A stretch of 64,000 bases of DNA from Vibrio cyclitrophicus (lineage in GTDB: Bacteria; Pseudomonadota; Gammaproteobacteria; Enterobacterales; Vibrionaceae), in contig NZ_AP025480.1 of NCBI RefSeq assembly GCF_024347435.1, forward strand, positions 3,038,001 through 3,102,000, read 5' to 3'. The notes beneath the pieces were generated by a model that saw only the letters and a program-made list of their open reading frames with translations, was not told the DNA's origin and did not search any database. The translations under genes and the position numbers were made by a program. How positions within the stretch are numbered: position 1 is the first letter of the stretch; each line of letters starts with the position of its first letter. Below are positions 20,318-31,176 of the stretch, in pieces.

Positions 20318-20863
20318 TTAGATGTTAATAATCGTTTTTCGGTAGTACTGCAGCTCAGCAATCGACTCACGAATATCGTCTAATGCAAGGTGGCTTCCCG
20401 ACTTAGAAAACCCATCTAACACTTCAGGTTTCCAACGGCGAGTCAGCTCTTTCAAAGTGCTTACGTCAACATAGCGGTAGTGGAAGTACTCTTCCAACTC
20501 AGGCATGTGTTTGTATAGGAAACGGCGGTCTTGACCAATGCTGTTACCACAAATCGGTGACTTACCTTTTGGTACCCATTTCTCAAGAAACTCAATGGTT
20601 TGTTGAATCGCATCTTGCTCTGAAACCGTGCTTTCTTGAATTCGCTTAACTAGACCACTGCCGGTATGAGTCGTTGTGCACCACTCATCCATCTTGTCCA
20701 ATTCACTCTGAGGTTGGTGAATAGCCAAAACAGGTCCTTCAGCCAGGATGTTAAGCTCACTATCGGTAACGATAGTCGCAATTTCAATGATTTTGTGAGT
20801 TTCAGGATCAAGTCCAGTCATCTCTAGATCAACCCAAATCAGGTTCTGATCGCTAAAGGACAT
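20318..20863 (-). CDS. orn: Oligoribonuclease
   Basis: Orn is a DEDDh 3'-to-5' exonuclease that clears the final 2-5 nt RNA products, including pGpG from cyclic-di-GMP breakdown. Motifs are [10 protein letters not shown], the [12 protein letters not shown] region and [11 protein letters not shown]. The 181-residue length matches the family. Its position beside glycine tRNA genes and opposite rsgA is as in E. coli. Confidence 0.97.
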   Translation of the reverse strand: MSFSDQNLIWVDLEMTGLDPETHKIIEIATIVTDSELNILAEGPVLAIHQPQSELDKMDEWCTTTHTGSGLVKRIQESTVSEQDAIQQTIEFLEKWVPKGKSPICGNSIGQDRRFLYKHMPELEEYFHYRYVDVSTLKELTRRWKPEVLDGFSKSGSHLALDDIRESIAELQYYRKTIINI

Positions 20864-21013
20864 AAGGCGTCGCCTATTTGTTTATGTGTAAAAGAGGTAC
20901 TATACCCAAATAACTATACTCAAACTAGCTCTAGGGCCATCGAAATCATATGGCACCAGCAACACCTTGTTTGAGTCCCCAATCATCAAGTTAGATGTGT
21001 TAAGTGAAAAATT

Positions 21014-22069
21014 GTGGCTAAAAAAAAGAAGTTAACTAAAGGTCAGGTACGTCGTGTACGTAGCAACCAGAACAAGCGACTCAAGAAAGAAGATTCTATC
21101 CAATGGGATGAGAACATGCTTGGTGGCACAAAAAGCGGATTGGTCATTACGCGCTTTGGGCAACATGCTGATATCGAAGATCTTGAAACTAACGAAGTTC
21201 ATCGTTGTAACTTACGCCGTAGTATCGAAACCTTAGTTTCTGGTGACCGAGTAACTTGGCGCGCAGGCTTAGAGTCGATGGCTGGTATTTCAGGTGTAGT
21301 AGAAGCGGTTGAGCCAAGAACTTCAATGCTGACTCGCCCTGATTACTACGATGGCCTAAAACCAGTTGCTGCAAACGTTGACCAAATGGTTATCGTATCG
21401 GCAGTGTTACCCGAGCTATCACTTAATATTATCGACCGTTACTTAATTGCCTCAGAAACCGTCAACATTGCCCCACTTGTGGTTCTCAATAAAGTCGACC
21501 TACTGACTGAAAAACAGATTGCTGAATACCGCGAAACACTGAAAGTGTACGAAAAAATCGGCTACAAGGTGATGTTTGTGAGTAAAGAGTCGGGTTACGG
21601 CATCAAAGAGCTGGAAGCTGAACTCAAAGATCGCATCAACATTTTTGTTGGTCAATCTGGCGTGGGTAAATCAAGCTTAGTGAATGCACTCATGCCAACA
21701 CTAGATATCGAGGAAGGCGCCGTTTCTGAAAACTCAGGACTGGGTCAACACACGACAACGGCAGCACGTTTGTATCACTTCCCTTCTGGTGGCGATCTTA
21801 TCGATTCCCCAGGGGTACGTGAATTCGGCTTATGGCATTTAGAACCAGACGAAATCACTGACGCTTTCATTGAATTCAAGCCATTTCTAGGTGGTTGTAA
21901 GTTCCGTGATTGTAAACACAATGACGACCCAGGATGCCTTCTACGTGAAGCCGTAGAAGACGGTAGAATCAGCCGTTTACGTTTTGCTAGCTACCATCGC
22001 ATTATTGAAACCATGGCTGACAACAAAGATAACCGTCAGTACTCACGAAGCAAGAAAGCCGATCTCTAA
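21014..22069 (+). CDS. rsgA: Ribosome small-subunit biogenesis GTPase RsgA
   Basis: RsgA is a circularly permuted GTPase that checks 30S maturation and releases RbfA. An N-terminal basic tail ([19 protein letters not shown]) and OB fold precede the G domain. In that domain the NKVD motif comes before the P loop ([10 protein letters not shown]) and the [10 protein letters not shown] motif, as expected for the permuted order. The zinc-binding C-terminal motif is [14 protein letters not shown]. Translation starts at GTG 21014. The following psd is 125 bp away. Confidence 0.97.
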   Translation: MAKKKKLTKGQVRRVRSNQNKRLKKEDSIQWDENMLGGTKSGLVITRFGQHADIEDLETNEVHRCNLRRSIETLVSGDRVTWRAGLESMAGISGVVEAVEPRTSMLTRPDYYDGLKPVAANVDQMVIVSAVLPELSLNIIDRYLIASETVNIAPLVVLNKVDLLTEKQIAEYRETLKVYEKIGYKVMFVSKESGYGIKELEAELKDRINIFVGQSGVGKSSLVNALMPTLDIEEGAVSENSGLGQHTTTAARLYHFPSGGDLIDSPGVREFGLWHLEPDEITDAFIEFKPFLGGCKFRDCKHNDDPGCLLREAVEDGRISRLRFASYHRIIETMADNKDNRQYSRSKKADL

Positions 22070-22194
22070 TCGCGTTTTTGTGAACAAATGTGTGCATTTA
22101 CTGACAATTGGCGTGAATTTAAGTAACATCTCGCGCCCTAAACCGTCATCGACAGATTTAATTGAAAAACAATTAGCATTGGAAAATTAATACA

Positions 22195-23112
22195 ATGGAT
22201 AAGATTAAAGTTGGATTGCAGTACTGGATCCCACAGCATGGGCTAACTCGCCTAGTCGGTAAACTGGCGTCTGCTAAAGCGGGTGGCTTAACGACAGCGA
22301 TCATCAACTGGTTCATCAAGCAATACAAAGTAAACATGGATGAAGCTCTGCATAGCGATCCAAAACACTTTAAAACATTCAATGAATTCTTCGTACGTGA
22401 ATTGAAAGAAGGCATGCGTCCTATTGCTGAAGGTGAATCTGTTATTGTTCACCCTGCTGATGCACGCGTAAGCCAATTTGGCCCAATTACTGACGGCCAA
22501 CTTATTCAAGCTAAAGGCCACAACTACTCAGCTCGCGAACTGTTGGGCGGTGATTCAAGCCTAGCGGATGAGTTCAAAGACGGCGAATTCGCGACACTTT
22601 ACTTATCGCCAAGTGATTACCACCGTGTTCACATGCCATGCGATGGCACACTGCGCCAGATGATCTACGTTCCTGGTGACCTTTTCTCTGTAAACCCGCT
22701 AACGGCAGAGAATGTTCCAAACCTATTCGCACGTAATGAGCGTGTAGTTTGTATCTTCGATACAGAGTTTGGCCCAATGGCACAGGTGCTGGTTGGCGCA
22801 ACTATCGTCGGCAGTATAGAACAAGTATGGGCTGGCACTATCACACCACCTCGCGGTAACTCTGTTTACAAATGGGACTACCCTGCACAAGGTGATAAAG
22901 CAATCGTCTTGAAAAAAGGTGAAGAGATGGGTCGCTTTAAACTTGGTTCAACGGTTATCAATCTATTTGCTAAAGATGCCATCAAGTTTGACGAAACGAT
23001 GCAGAATGGTGAGAAAACCGTTCTAGGCACCCCTTTCGCGCATATTGCAGGCAAAAACGCTGAAGTAAGTGAAGACGCGGCTGAAACGGTTGAGAACACA
23101 GACCAAGCATAG
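22195..23112 (+). CDS. psd: Phosphatidylserine decarboxylase proenzyme
   Basis: Psd converts phosphatidylserine to phosphatidylethanolamine at the inner membrane. The proenzyme cuts itself at the Gly-Ser bond in the LGST motif (about residue 250, [10 protein letters not shown]), and the Ser becomes the pyruvoyl cofactor. The active-site region [11 protein letters not shown] is intact. The C-terminal tail of about 20 residues is acidic. In E. coli mscM follows; here it is absent and a terminator is found. Confidence 0.97.
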   Translation: MDKIKVGLQYWIPQHGLTRLVGKLASAKAGGLTTAIINWFIKQYKVNMDEALHSDPKHFKTFNEFFVRELKEGMRPIAEGESVIVHPADARVSQFGPITDGQLIQAKGHNYSARELLGGDSSLADEFKDGEFATLYLSPSDYHRVHMPCDGTLRQMIYVPGDLFSVNPLTAENVPNLFARNERVVCIFDTEFGPMAQVLVGATIVGSIEQVWAGTITPPRGNSVYKWDYPAQGDKAIVLKKGEEMGRFKLGSTVINLFAKDAIKFDETMQNGEKTVLGTPFAHIAGKNAEVSEDAAETVENTDQA

Positions 23113-23140
23113 CTTCTTGAGTTCGTTCATAGACATTCTA

Positions 23141-23176
23141 AAGGCGCGTTATTTCTAGTAAATAACGCGCCTTTTT
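23141..23176 (+). terminator. Terminator of rsgA-psd
   Basis: A strong hairpin AAGGCGCGTTATTT-ctagt-AAATAACGCGCCTT is followed by a T run 29 bp after the psd stop. Confidence 0.9.
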
Positions 23177-23405
23177 CGTCACCGACCATACTGTTCGTAG
23201 CGCTTCGTAACAAGTTAATACCCATAAATAACAAGCTCATAGCCCTTCGTAACAAATTCAGACCTCTTCATTAAAAAATTGACCAAAAACAAAACAATTG
23301 TCGAAACCTTCAACAACTTTTCGATTTTACAACCCGTCTCCAAGTACCAAAAATCCAGATAACTTACTCTATTTGAAGATATTTTATTCATAGGGTCTTT
23401 GTATC

Positions 23406-24821
23406 ATGCCTAAACTCAATGTTGGCGTATTGGTCAAGCTATTGATTTGTTTTGCGATTCCCTTGGGCGTGCTATTCATGCCTATCGACTCGATCCCCAT
23501 AGATAACCTCACCTTGATTCAGCACCGCTTACTGGCGATATTTCTATTAGCTGCGCTACTTTGGGTTCTGGAACCGGTTCCGGTATTCGCGACGTCAATC
23601 CTGATCATTGCACTTGAATTGGTGATGATTTCCGACAAAGGCTTACATTTATTCAGAAGCCCGCCAGCAGGACACGATCTCGGTGAGTTAATCAAATATA
23701 CCGACATATTCGGTGCGTTTTCGTCACCAATCATCATCCTCTTCATGGGTGGTTTTGCACTCGCTATCTCGGCATCCAAGTACGAACTCGACAACAACTT
23801 AGCCCGAGTACTGCTCAAGCCATTTGGTACAGAGCCGCGCTTCATTATGCTTGGCTTAATGCTGATTACTGCCGTGTTCTCGATGTTTATGTCGAACACC
23901 GCGACCACAGTCATGATGCTTGCTCTACTAGGCCCAATCGTGGCTTCTGCGCCTAAAGGCGACATGGGGATTAAAGCACTCGTGTTGTGTATTCCAATTG
24001 CGGCCAACACCGGTGGTATCGCCACTCCAATCGGTACACCGCCCAACGCAATAGCATTGCAGTATTTAACTGGCGAAAACAGTATCGACTTCTTAAGTTG
24101 GATGATGATGGGCTTGCCCTTCGTAATCATTCAACTCACTATCGCTTGGTTCCTTCTTCAGAAACTCTTTCCTTCCAAGCAGAAGAACATGGTACTCAAG
24201 CTCAATGGACAGTTTAGAAAAAGTTGGCGAGCGATTGTCGTTTACATCACCTTCGCCGCAACGATTCTGTTGTGGATGACGACAAAACTGCATGGCATGA
24301 ACACCTACGTAGTCTCTATTATTCCATTGGCCGTCTTTACACTGACCGGCATCATGGGCAAAGAAGAACTTAAGCTAATTAACTGGGACGTGTTGTGGTT
24401 AGTCGCCGGTGGTATCGCGATTGGTATCGGCTTGGATAAAACAGGCTTAGCGGCGGCATTGGCACACGCGATTGACTATGAATCTCTCTCACCTGCAGCT
24501 GTGGTACTGACATTATCTATCGTGTGTTGGTTAATGGCGAACTTCATGTCGAACACCGCGACGGCCAACTTACTGATGCCTATTGCCGCTGCGATCGGCG
24601 CATCGATGGAAAGCTTAGTCGCAATTGGTGGCCTACAAGGCTTGCTGGTTGTGGTCGCCTTCTCCGCCTCACTGGGTATGATTCTTCCGGTATCGACACC
24701 GCCCAACTCGTTGGCTTACTCAACCGGGCTTATCGAAAGCAAAGACATGGCGAAGATGGGTATCATCTTAGGTATCGTAGGCTTATTAATGGTCTACCTC
24801 GCGCTGTTTATTATCACCTAG
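23406..24821 (+). CDS. Divalent anion/Na+ symporter (DASS/SLC13 family)
   Basis: This inner-membrane carrier most likely takes up C4-dicarboxylates or related anions with sodium. The 471 residues form about 11 hydrophobic segments. Two copies of the family's Ser-Asn-Thr motif are present (SNTATTVMM near 157 and SNTATANLLMP near 383), along with the paired GTPPNAIA and STPPNSLAYS motifs, which are the substrate and sodium sites in the VcINDY structure. Two SNT motifs fit the two inverted repeats of the fold. It is apparently monocistronic. The substrate cannot be read from sequence. Confidence 0.88.
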   Translation: MPKLNVGVLVKLLICFAIPLGVLFMPIDSIPIDNLTLIQHRLLAIFLLAALLWVLEPVPVFATSILIIALELVMISDKGLHLFRSPPAGHDLGELIKYTDIFGAFSSPIIILFMGGFALAISASKYELDNNLARVLLKPFGTEPRFIMLGLMLITAVFSMFMSNTATTVMMLALLGPIVASAPKGDMGIKALVLCIPIAANTGGIATPIGTPPNAIALQYLTGENSIDFLSWMMMGLPFVIIQLTIAWFLLQKLFPSKQKNMVLKLNGQFRKSWRAIVVYITFAATILLWMTTKLHGMNTYVVSIIPLAVFTLTGIMGKEELKLINWDVLWLVAGGIAIGIGLDKTGLAAALAHAIDYESLSPAAVVLTLSIVCWLMANFMSNTATANLLMPIAAAIGASMESLVAIGGLQGLLVVVAFSASLGMILPVSTPPNSLAYSTGLIESKDMAKMGIILGIVGLLMVYLALFIIT

Positions 24822-24935
24822 CACGTTAACTTTTCACTACAGCCCTCCAGATAGCAATCACACCTTTGCGATCTGGAGACTTTAGTGCATATTGAATCCC
24901 CCAACTTCTAAATTTTGACATGGATGTACACTTAA

Positions 24936-25823
24936 ATGGGATTTGAATGGTTAGCTCTAGCCGCCGCTTTTCTATGGGCGATAGCGAGCCTGATGTCAGT
25001 AAAACCCGCTCAACACTTAGGTTCTTTTGCCTATAGCCGATGGCGTATGGGTTGCACCGCAATCATCTTATCGAGCATGGCTTGGTTCACCGGTGGGTGG
25101 TCAAGTGTCGAAGCCGACCTCGTCACACCCATGATGCTGTCTGGCCTGATTGGTATCTTCATTGGTGATACCGCCCTATTCGCGTGCTTGAATCGCATGG
25201 GGCCACGCCAAGCCGGTTTGCTGTTCTCTTGTCACGCGGTATTTTCCGCGATTCTCGGCTACTTCCTGTTTAGCGAAAGCATGACTTCGGTTGAGCTTAT
25301 TGGCTCAGCGTTGGTGTTTAGTGGGGTATTAACCGCCATCTTCTTTGGTCGTCGTGGACAAGCGAAAAACCAGCTCGAAACCATCAAAGGCACAGTGTGG
25401 ATTGGCGTTGCTTTAGGAATTACAGCCGCCATCTGCCAGGCACTGGGTGGCATCATTGCAAAGCCGATAATGCAAACCAACATCGACCCTGTCGCCGCTT
25501 CAGCCATTCGAATGATCACCGCCTTTGTTGCTCACTCTCTGTTTCGTTTAACGGGCGCTAAACTTTCACGCGCAATCAACCCAATGAATAAACAGATATT
25601 CGCAATTACTGCGGTTAATGGCTTTTTAGCGATGGCCGTGGGAATGACACTGATTTTGTATGCGTTGCAGGAAGGCAATGTCGGTATGGTCGCACTGTTA
25701 TCTTCGACCACACCCATCATGTTGTTACCAATACTCTGGTTGTACACCAAACAGAGGCCAAATGCCTACGCTTGGATAGGTGCCATTGTTGCCGTGGTGG
25801 GCACTGGGGTTCTGGTCAGCTAG
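24936..25823 (+). CDS. DMT-superfamily transporter (EamA family)
   Basis: This is a 295-residue protein with about ten hydrophobic helices in two EamA repeats (roughly 1-135 and 150-295). It is probably a metabolite exporter of the inner membrane. The motif GPRQAGLLFS in the first half and GNVGMVALLSSTTPIMLLPI in the second match the pattern seen in EamA proteins. The substrate is unknown. The last codons overlap a degenerate 24-26-bp repeat. It is separated by 114 bp from the upstream carrier, so co-transcription is possible. Confidence 0.85.
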   Translation: MGFEWLALAAAFLWAIASLMSVKPAQHLGSFAYSRWRMGCTAIILSSMAWFTGGWSSVEADLVTPMMLSGLIGIFIGDTALFACLNRMGPRQAGLLFSCHAVFSAILGYFLFSESMTSVELIGSALVFSGVLTAIFFGRRGQAKNQLETIKGTVWIGVALGITAAICQALGGIIAKPIMQTNIDPVAASAIRMITAFVAHSLFRLTGAKLSRAINPMNKQIFAITAVNGFLAMAVGMTLILYALQEGNVGMVALLSSTTPIMLLPILWLYTKQRPNAYAWIGAIVAVVGTGVLVS

Positions 25824-25880
25824 TGGGTACAGGTATTTTGGTCAGATAGAGCACCGGGATTCTGGTCAGCTAGTGAAGCG
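25806..25880. repeat. Degenerate 24-26-bp triplication of the transporter stop region
   Basis: The string TTCTGGTCAGCTAG, which contains the stop codon, recurs almost exactly at 25860 and in a weaker form (TTTTGGTCAGATAG) near 25837. It looks like a local duplication of the gene end. Confidence 0.6.
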
Positions 25881-25890
25881 AGTTGGAAGC

Positions 25891-25951
25891 TGAGAGTTAA
25901 TGGTTAATGGTTAATGGTTAATGGTTAATAGCTAATGACCATTAACTCTCA
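25891..25951. repeat. TTAATGG microrepeat inside an inverted repeat
   Basis: Arms TGAGAGTTAATGG (25891-25903) and CCATTAACTCTCA (25939-25951) enclose four copies of TTAATGG. The hairpin lies between the convergent transporter and epmA and could act as a terminator, although no clear T run follows. Confidence 0.6.
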
Positions 25952-25971
25952 ATAACAACAAAAGCAAAAAG

Positions 25972-26943
25972 CTAAGAACGCGGGAACGGAAAAGCCGTCA
26001 CGTCATCGATATGGTCGTAGCCCAAAGCCAACATGATCAGACGATCAATACCTAAAGCAACACCTGCACAGTCTGGCAAGCCCGCTTTTAATGCCTCAAT
26101 CAAATGATGATCAATCGGTTGAGGCGATAATCCCATCTCGATACGTTTTGCATTGTCATCTTCAAAGCGCTTAAGTTGCTCTTGCGGTTTATCTAACTCG
26201 TGGAAGCCGTTAGCTAACTCGATGCCTTTGAAATACACCTCAAAGCGATCCGCGACTCTTGAGTCATCAGAATTGATCTTGGCTAACGCTGCTTGCGATG
26301 CCGGGAAATCATAAACAAAGGCCGGAACATCTTGGCCTATTTTCGCCTCTACCCCAATACTGAAAAGAAGCTGTAATAGCGTATCGCGATCTTCTTCAGG
26401 ATCCGCAATATCACTTAACCCAAGTGCTGCAGCCGCTTGCTTCAGCGTATCCATCGAGTCTTCCAACGGACAAACACCCAACACATCAATAAAGGCTTGC
26501 TGGTAAGTCATTCGCTCCGCTTTGTCAGACTTGAGAATTTGCTGCAATAGGAGGTCCATTTCGTCCATCAAATCGTGGTGATCAAACCCCACGCGATACC
26601 ACTCCAACATGGTGAACTCAGGGTTATGATAACGACCATTTTCTTCGTTACGGAAAGACTTACAAATTTGGTAGATACAACCACTGCCCGCCGCTAACAG
26701 TCGTTTCATATGAAACTCTGGGCTCGTCATAAAGAACAGAGGCTGACCGTGCGCATAACCCGGCCCTACGAATTCAGTTTTGAAGGTATGTAAATGCACG
26801 TCCGTCACCGTGGCGTGACTCATGGCTGGCGTATCCACTTCCATCACGTCTCGCTTTGCAAAAAAATGACGGATTTGAGTAAGGATATCAGCACGTTGCT
26901 TTAACTGCTTAATGGTTGCGGCAGGTTGCCATGTGGAGTGCAT
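25972..26943 (-). CDS. epmA: EF-P lysine lyase EpmA
   Basis: EpmA is a truncated class II lysyl-tRNA synthetase homologue. It attaches beta-lysine to Lys34 of EF-P. The class II motifs are visible: [20 protein letters not shown] (motif 2) and [15 protein letters not shown] (motif 3). The tRNA anticodon-binding domain of LysRS is absent, as expected. I chose ATG 26943 (323 residues, [11 protein letters not shown]), which aligns with the E. coli start; a GTG at 26961 is possible but adds six unrelated residues. Its partners efp and epmB are about 11 kb to the right. Confidence 0.95.
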   Translation of the reverse strand: MHSTWQPAATIKQLKQRADILTQIRHFFAKRDVMEVDTPAMSHATVTDVHLHTFKTEFVGPGYAHGQPLFFMTSPEFHMKRLLAAGSGCIYQICKSFRNEENGRYHNPEFTMLEWYRVGFDHHDLMDEMDLLLQQILKSDKAERMTYQQAFIDVLGVCPLEDSMDTLKQAAAALGLSDIADPEEDRDTLLQLLFSIGVEAKIGQDVPAFVYDFPASQAALAKINSDDSRVADRFEVYFKGIELANGFHELDKPQEQLKRFEDDNAKRIEMGLSPQPIDHHLIEALKAGLPDCAGVALGIDRLIMLALGYDHIDDVTAFPFPRS

Positions 26944-27177
26944 TATTAAGTTCCATATCACTGAATTCTAGGCGACGAAAATTACCACTTTTCGTCTCTT
27001 TTGTAAGCTTCTATCTTTGCCTTATCAAACCAGCATGTTTTTTTGATGAAGCCAGAAAATTACGTACTACAATACATTTACTAATATTTAGCCGCTAGCC
27101 ACATTGATAACAAAAATCATACTCAACAAGCCGTTAACACGACTCTTGTGGGGGAATCGTTATCAACAATTCATTGC

Positions 27178-27193
27178 CGTGATTGCAGTCACA
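27178..27193. promoter_or_regulatory. CRP-like binding site
   Basis: CGTGA-TTGCAG-TCACA matches the CRP consensus TGTGA-N6-TCACA at nine of ten positions. A TATAAT lies six bases to its right (27199-27204). The distance would put the CRP centre near -25 for a rightward start, so it might repress rather than activate, or it may serve epmA. Confidence 0.5.
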
Positions 27194-27339
27194 TAACCTA
27201 TAATTTCTATGCCCCCATATGCATTACCGACCTAAAAACCCAAATACATCAACTTTTAGAATACCTTCCTCTCGTACACTGAACCTACCACTTAAGGCTT
27301 AGGGGTGATAAGCGGTTGATACCGTTTACGTACTATTAG

Positions 27340-27407
27340 TTAGTAAGTGCTATCGATTAGTAAGTGCTCTCAATAAGTAAGTACTGCCAATTAGTAAGTG
27401 CTACCAA
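27340..27407. repeat. 17-bp tandem repeat, four units, upstream of frdA
   Basis: The four units are TTAGTAAGTGCTATCGA, TTAGTAAGTGCTCTCAA, TAAGTAAGTACTGCCAA and TTAGTAAGTGCTACCAA, without gaps. They end 53 bp before the frdA start, in the probable leader or promoter. Confidence 0.8.
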
Positions 27408-27460
27408 TAAGCTTTTTATAATTACAAGCGGAATACTCCGCATCACACTGGAGAATAACT

Positions 27461-29284
27461 GTGAAGACAATTACCACAGATATCGCAGTCATCGGCGCAG
27501 GCGGCGCTGGTCTTCGTACAGCTATCGCTGCGGCTGAAGCTAATCCTGAATTGGAAGTAGCACTGATTTCTAAAGTTTACCCAATGCGTTCGCACACGGT
27601 AGCAGCAGAAGGCGGTTCAGCAGCAGTAATTAAAGACGAAGATAGCCTAGATAACCACTTCAACGATACTGTTGGCGGTGGCGACTGGCTATGTGAACAG
27701 GATGTTGTTGAATACTTTGTTGAAAACTCGACTCGCGAAATGATCCAAATGGAACAATGGGGCTGCCCATGGAGTCGTAAAGAAAACGGTGAAGTAAACG
27801 TACGCCGATTCGGCGGTATGAAGGTAGAGAGAACGTGGTTCGCAGCGGATAAAACTGGCTTCCACATGCTTCATACTCTGTTCCAGACTTCGATGAAGTA
27901 CGACACAATCAAACGATTTGATGAGTACTTTGTGGTGGATTTGATCGTTGAAGATGGCGAAGTACAAGGCCTAATCGCGATTCACATGTCTGAAGGTGAG
28001 CTTGTTACCATCAAAGCAAAATCTGTTGTTCTAGCAACGGGTGGCGCAGGTCGTGTTTACCACTGTAATACCAACGGCGGCATCGTAACTGGCGACGGTA
28101 TGGCAATGGCTTATCGCCACGGTGTACCACTGCGTGATATGGAGTTCGTTCAATACCACCCAACAGGCCTACCAGGCACTGGCATCTTGATGACCGAAGG
28201 TTGTCGTGGTGAAGGCGGTATCATCGTCAACAAGAACGGCTACCGTTACCTCCAAGATTATGGCATGGGCCCTGAAACTCCAGTGGGCGAGCCGAAAAAC
28301 AAATACATGGAACTGGGTCCTCGTGACAAAGTTTCTCAAGCATTCTGGCACGAGCAGCAGAAAGGCAACACCATCAAGCACCCGCTTGGTGATGTCGTAC
28401 ACCTTGACCTTCGCCACCTTGGTGAAGAGTACCTGCAGGAACGCCTACCGTTTATCTGTGAGCTAGCAAAAGCGTACGTAAACGTCGACCCAGCAAAAGA
28501 GCCAATCCCAATTCGCCCGACCGTTCACTACACCATGGGTGGTATTGAAACTAACGGTACCTGTGAAACTCGCATTAAAGGTCTATTCGCTGTTGGTGAA
28601 TGTGCTTCAGTTGGTCTGCACGGTGCAAACCGTCTAGGTTCTAACTCTCTGGCTGAGTTCGTTGTATTTGGTCGCGTAGCGGGTGAACAAGCCGTGAAAC
28701 GTGCAGCAGAATTCAAAGGCTGGAATGAAGAGTCTATCGCGAAGCAAGTGAAAGCGGTTGAAGATCGCATCGCAGGTCTACTAAACCAAGAAGGCGATGA
28801 GAACTGGGCTGATATCCGTACTGAAATGGGTCACACCATGGAAGCGGGTTGTGGTATCTACCGTCAAGAAGACTTGATGCAAGAAACCATCGACAAAATC
28901 ACTGAGCTAAAAGCACGTTACAAAAAAATCAGCATTAAAGACAAAGGCCAAGTGTTCAACACGGACCTACTTTACGCTATCGAAGTCGGCTACGGTCTTG
29001 AAGTTGCTGAAGCGATGGTTCACTCAGCTATTCTTCGTAAAGAGTCTCGCGGTGCGCACCAACGTCTAGACGACAACTGCACAGAACGTGACGACGTGAA
29101 CTTCCTGAAACACTCTCTATCGTTCTACAACGAAGATGCAGCACCAACCATAGACTACAGCGGCGTTAAGATTACTAAATCTCAACCTAAAGCTCGTCTG
29201 TACGGTGAAGCTGCTGAGAAAGCCGCTGCCGCTGAAAAAGCAGCAGAAGAGAATGCGAAGAAGAGCGAAGAGGAGCAAGCATAA
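27461..29284 (+). CDS. frdA: Fumarate reductase flavoprotein subunit
   Basis: FrdA holds covalent FAD and reduces fumarate to succinate at the cytoplasmic face of the membrane during anaerobic respiration. The dinucleotide fold [10 protein letters not shown] is at residues 10-19. The FAD-linking His is in [10 protein letters not shown] (about 44), and the active-site Arg/His region [10 protein letters not shown] is near 350. The C-terminal tail of about 20 residues is unusually Ala/Glu/Lys-rich. Translation starts at GTG 27461 behind GGAG. The four-gene order A-B-C-D with two small anchors distinguishes it from succinate dehydrogenase. Confidence 0.97.
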   Translation: MKTITTDIAVIGAGGAGLRTAIAAAEANPELEVALISKVYPMRSHTVAAEGGSAAVIKDEDSLDNHFNDTVGGGDWLCEQDVVEYFVENSTREMIQMEQWGCPWSRKENGEVNVRRFGGMKVERTWFAADKTGFHMLHTLFQTSMKYDTIKRFDEYFVVDLIVEDGEVQGLIAIHMSEGELVTIKAKSVVLATGGAGRVYHCNTNGGIVTGDGMAMAYRHGVPLRDMEFVQYHPTGLPGTGILMTEGCRGEGGIIVNKNGYRYLQDYGMGPETPVGEPKNKYMELGPRDKVSQAFWHEQQKGNTIKHPLGDVVHLDLRHLGEEYLQERLPFICELAKAYVNVDPAKEPIPIRPTVHYTMGGIETNGTCETRIKGLFAVGECASVGLHGANRLGSNSLAEFVVFGRVAGEQAVKRAAEFKGWNEESIAKQVKAVEDRIAGLLNQEGDENWADIRTEMGHTMEAGCGIYRQEDLMQETIDKITELKARYKKISIKDKGQVFNTDLLYAIEVGYGLEVAEAMVHSAILRKESRGAHQRLDDNCTERDDVNFLKHSLSFYNEDAAPTIDYSGVKITKSQPKARLYGEAAEKAAAAEKAAEENAKKSEEEQA

Positions 29285-30048
29285 TGTCAGCGAATCGAAT
29301 CCAAAAAATTGAAATCCTGCGTTATGACCCTGAGCAAGATGCAGAACCTCACTTTCAAACCTTTGAAGTTCCGTTTGATGAAACCATGTCAGTACTTGAT
29401 GCGATTGGTTACATCAAAGATAACCTAGATAAAGACCTGTCTTACCGTTGGTCTTGTCGTATGGCGATTTGTGGTTCTTGCGGCATCATGGTTGATGGCG
29501 TGCCAAAACTGGCGTGTAAGAGCTTCTTACGTGATTATCCAAACGGCTTCAAAATTGAGCCATTGGCTAACTTCCCAATCGAGAAAGATTTGATTGTCGA
29601 CATGACACCGTTCATCGAGCGCCTTGAAGCGATCAAGCCTTACATCATCGGTAACGACCGCAAACCAGAAGACGGCACAAACATCCAAACTCCAGAGCAA
29701 ATGGCGAAGTACAAACAGTTCGCTGGCTGCATCAACTGTGGTTTGTGTTACGCGGCGTGTCCTCAGTTTGGTCTAAACCCTGAGTTCATCGGCCCTGCAG
29801 CTCTTACTCTGGCTCACCGTTACAACCTAGATAGCCGTGACAACGGTAAAGCTGAACGCATGAAGCTGATCAATGGTGAAAACGGCGCTTGGGGTTGTAC
29901 GTTCGTTGGTTACTGTTCTGAAGTTTGTCCGAAGAAAGTAGACCCAGCAGCGGCCGTTAACCAAGGCAAAGTTGAGTCTTCAATGGACTTCGTTATCTCG
30001 ATGTTCAAGCCAGATGGATCGCAAGTAAAATCAGCAGAGGAGGCATAA
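29284..30048 (+). CDS. frdB: Fumarate reductase iron-sulfur subunit
   Basis: FrdB passes electrons from menaquinol to FrdA through three clusters. The [2Fe-2S] ligands are in [10 protein letters not shown], and the [4Fe-4S]/[3Fe-4S] ligands in [12 protein letters not shown] and [17 protein letters not shown]. The start codon overlaps the frdA stop by one base. The 254 residues are slightly longer than E. coli (244), owing to a C-terminal tail. Confidence 0.97.
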   Translation: MSANRIQKIEILRYDPEQDAEPHFQTFEVPFDETMSVLDAIGYIKDNLDKDLSYRWSCRMAICGSCGIMVDGVPKLACKSFLRDYPNGFKIEPLANFPIEKDLIVDMTPFIERLEAIKPYIIGNDRKPEDGTNIQTPEQMAKYKQFAGCINCGLCYAACPQFGLNPEFIGPAALTLAHRYNLDSRDNGKAERMKLINGENGAWGCTFVGYCSEVCPKKVDPAAAVNQGKVESSMDFVISMFKPDGSQVKSAEEA

Positions 30049-30049
30049 G

Positions 30050-30433
30050 ATGAGCAAACGTAAACCTTATGTTCGTGAGATGAACAGAACGTGGTGGAGC
30101 AACCATCCGTTCTACCGCTTCTACATGTTACGTGAAGCAACTGTACTGCCTTTGATTCTGTTCACTGTATTCCTAACCTTCGGTTTGGGTTCATTGGTGA
30201 AAGGCCCTGAAGCATGGGCAGGTTGGTTAAGCTTTATGGCTAACCCTGTAGTTATCGGTATTAATATCGTGGCGCTACTGGGCAGCTTAATGCACGCTCA
30301 AACCTTCTTCAGCATGATGCCTCAAGTAATGCCAATCCGCCTTAAAGGTAAATTGGTTGATAAAAGAATCATCGTATTGACTCAGCGGGCAGCGGTCGCT
30401 TTCATTTCTTTAATCGTTCTTGTTGTGGTGTAA
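30050..30433 (+). CDS. frdC: Fumarate reductase membrane anchor subunit C
   Basis: This 127-residue anchor has three helices (about 27-50, 65-87 and 105-127), like E. coli FrdC. The N-terminal KRKPYVREMNRTWWSNHPFY is typical of the family. With FrdD it binds menaquinol and holds FrdAB on the membrane. It begins one base after the frdB stop, with an AGGAGG ribosome site inside frdB. Confidence 0.96.
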   Translation: MSKRKPYVREMNRTWWSNHPFYRFYMLREATVLPLILFTVFLTFGLGSLVKGPEAWAGWLSFMANPVVIGINIVALLGSLMHAQTFFSMMPQVMPIRLKGKLVDKRIIVLTQRAAVAFISLIVLVVV

Positions 30434-30445
30434 GGAGCTTTCGTT

Positions 30446-30832
30446 ATGAACACAAATTACAAAGTGAAACCTGTTAACCACGATCCTAAACGCTCTGATG
30501 AGCCAATCTGGTGGGGCCTATTTGGCGCTGGCGGTACTTGGTTCGCGATGATCACACCTATCACGATTCTAGTGTTAGGTATCTTAGTGCCAATGGGCAT
30601 TATCGATGCTGACGCAATGAGCTACGAGCGTGTGTCTGAATTCGCCACCAGTATTATCGGTGCGCTATTCATCATCGGTACGCTGGCACTGCCAATGTGG
30701 CATGCAATGCACCGTCTTCACCACGGCATGCACGACCTTAAGTTCCACGTCGGCGTTGCTGGGAAAGTGGGTTGCTACTTCTTCGCAGGCCTAATCAGCG
30801 CACTGTCTGTTATCTTCATTTTTATGATTTAA
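30446..30832 (+). CDS. frdD: Fumarate reductase membrane anchor subunit D
   Basis: This is the second anchor, 128 residues and three helices. The motif [14 protein letters not shown] near the N-terminus and the [13 protein letters not shown] stretch are typical of FrdD. It ends the operon and is followed by a terminator. Confidence 0.96.
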   Translation: MNTNYKVKPVNHDPKRSDEPIWWGLFGAGGTWFAMITPITILVLGILVPMGIIDADAMSYERVSEFATSIIGALFIIGTLALPMWHAMHRLHHGMHDLKFHVGVAGKVGCYFFAGLISALSVIFIFMI

Positions 30833-30887
30833 CAGTTAAGAGCAGATTCGGGATTCGAAGAGCTGAAAAGCGACAGGAGTAAAACTA

Positions 30888-30922
30888 AAAGCAGAACAGG
30901 AATTCCTTGTTCTGCTTTTTTG
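30888..30922 (+). terminator. Terminator of frdABCD
   Basis: A hairpin AAGCAGAACA-ggaattcct-TGTTCTGCTT is followed by six T residues. Confidence 0.9.
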
Positions 30923-31110
30923 TTGCTTATTATTACATCTCGCATCTCTTTTCCTCTCACTTTCTCTAAAGAGCCACCCCGAAAAATCGCTCACAAGCAA
31001 ATCAACCGATTATTTTGTGACTCCCCTTCAAAATAATGAGCTCTCGCAATGGTTGAACCACTCACTTGCCACCTAACGCTTCAATACTCAACTTTGCACA
31101 GTGCTTTTAG

Positions 31111-31124
31111 TTGATACAAATCAC
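31111..31124. promoter_or_regulatory. FNR/CRP-like dyad
   Basis: TTGAT-ACAA-ATCAC matches the FNR consensus TTGAT-N4-ATCAA at nine of ten positions. The same bases overlap a weak CRP match (GTTGA-N6-TCACA). It lies 206 bp before the first gene of the operon. Confidence 0.4.
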
Positions 31125-31176
31125 AGTCCATAATAAATAACTGCACTTTATGTTTGAGCATTCTTGATTCACGATG

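Larger units (their letters stand above)
26944..27460. other. Divergent control region epmA / frdA
   Basis: This 517-bp gap contains a CRP-like site, a TATAAT hexamer and a 17-bp tandem repeat near frdA. A half FNR site (TTGAT at 27317) is present, but I do not find a full FNR dyad. Confidence 0.5.

Noticed and set aside
23519..24130. 203-residue frame antisense to the DASS transporter
   Set aside because: It is the complement of a hydrophobic coding region, with no start signal or family resemblance.
27461..30832. Succinate dehydrogenase operon
   Set aside because: The order flavoprotein, iron-sulfur, then two small anchors of about 127 residues, and the neighbour epmA, indicate fumarate reductase.
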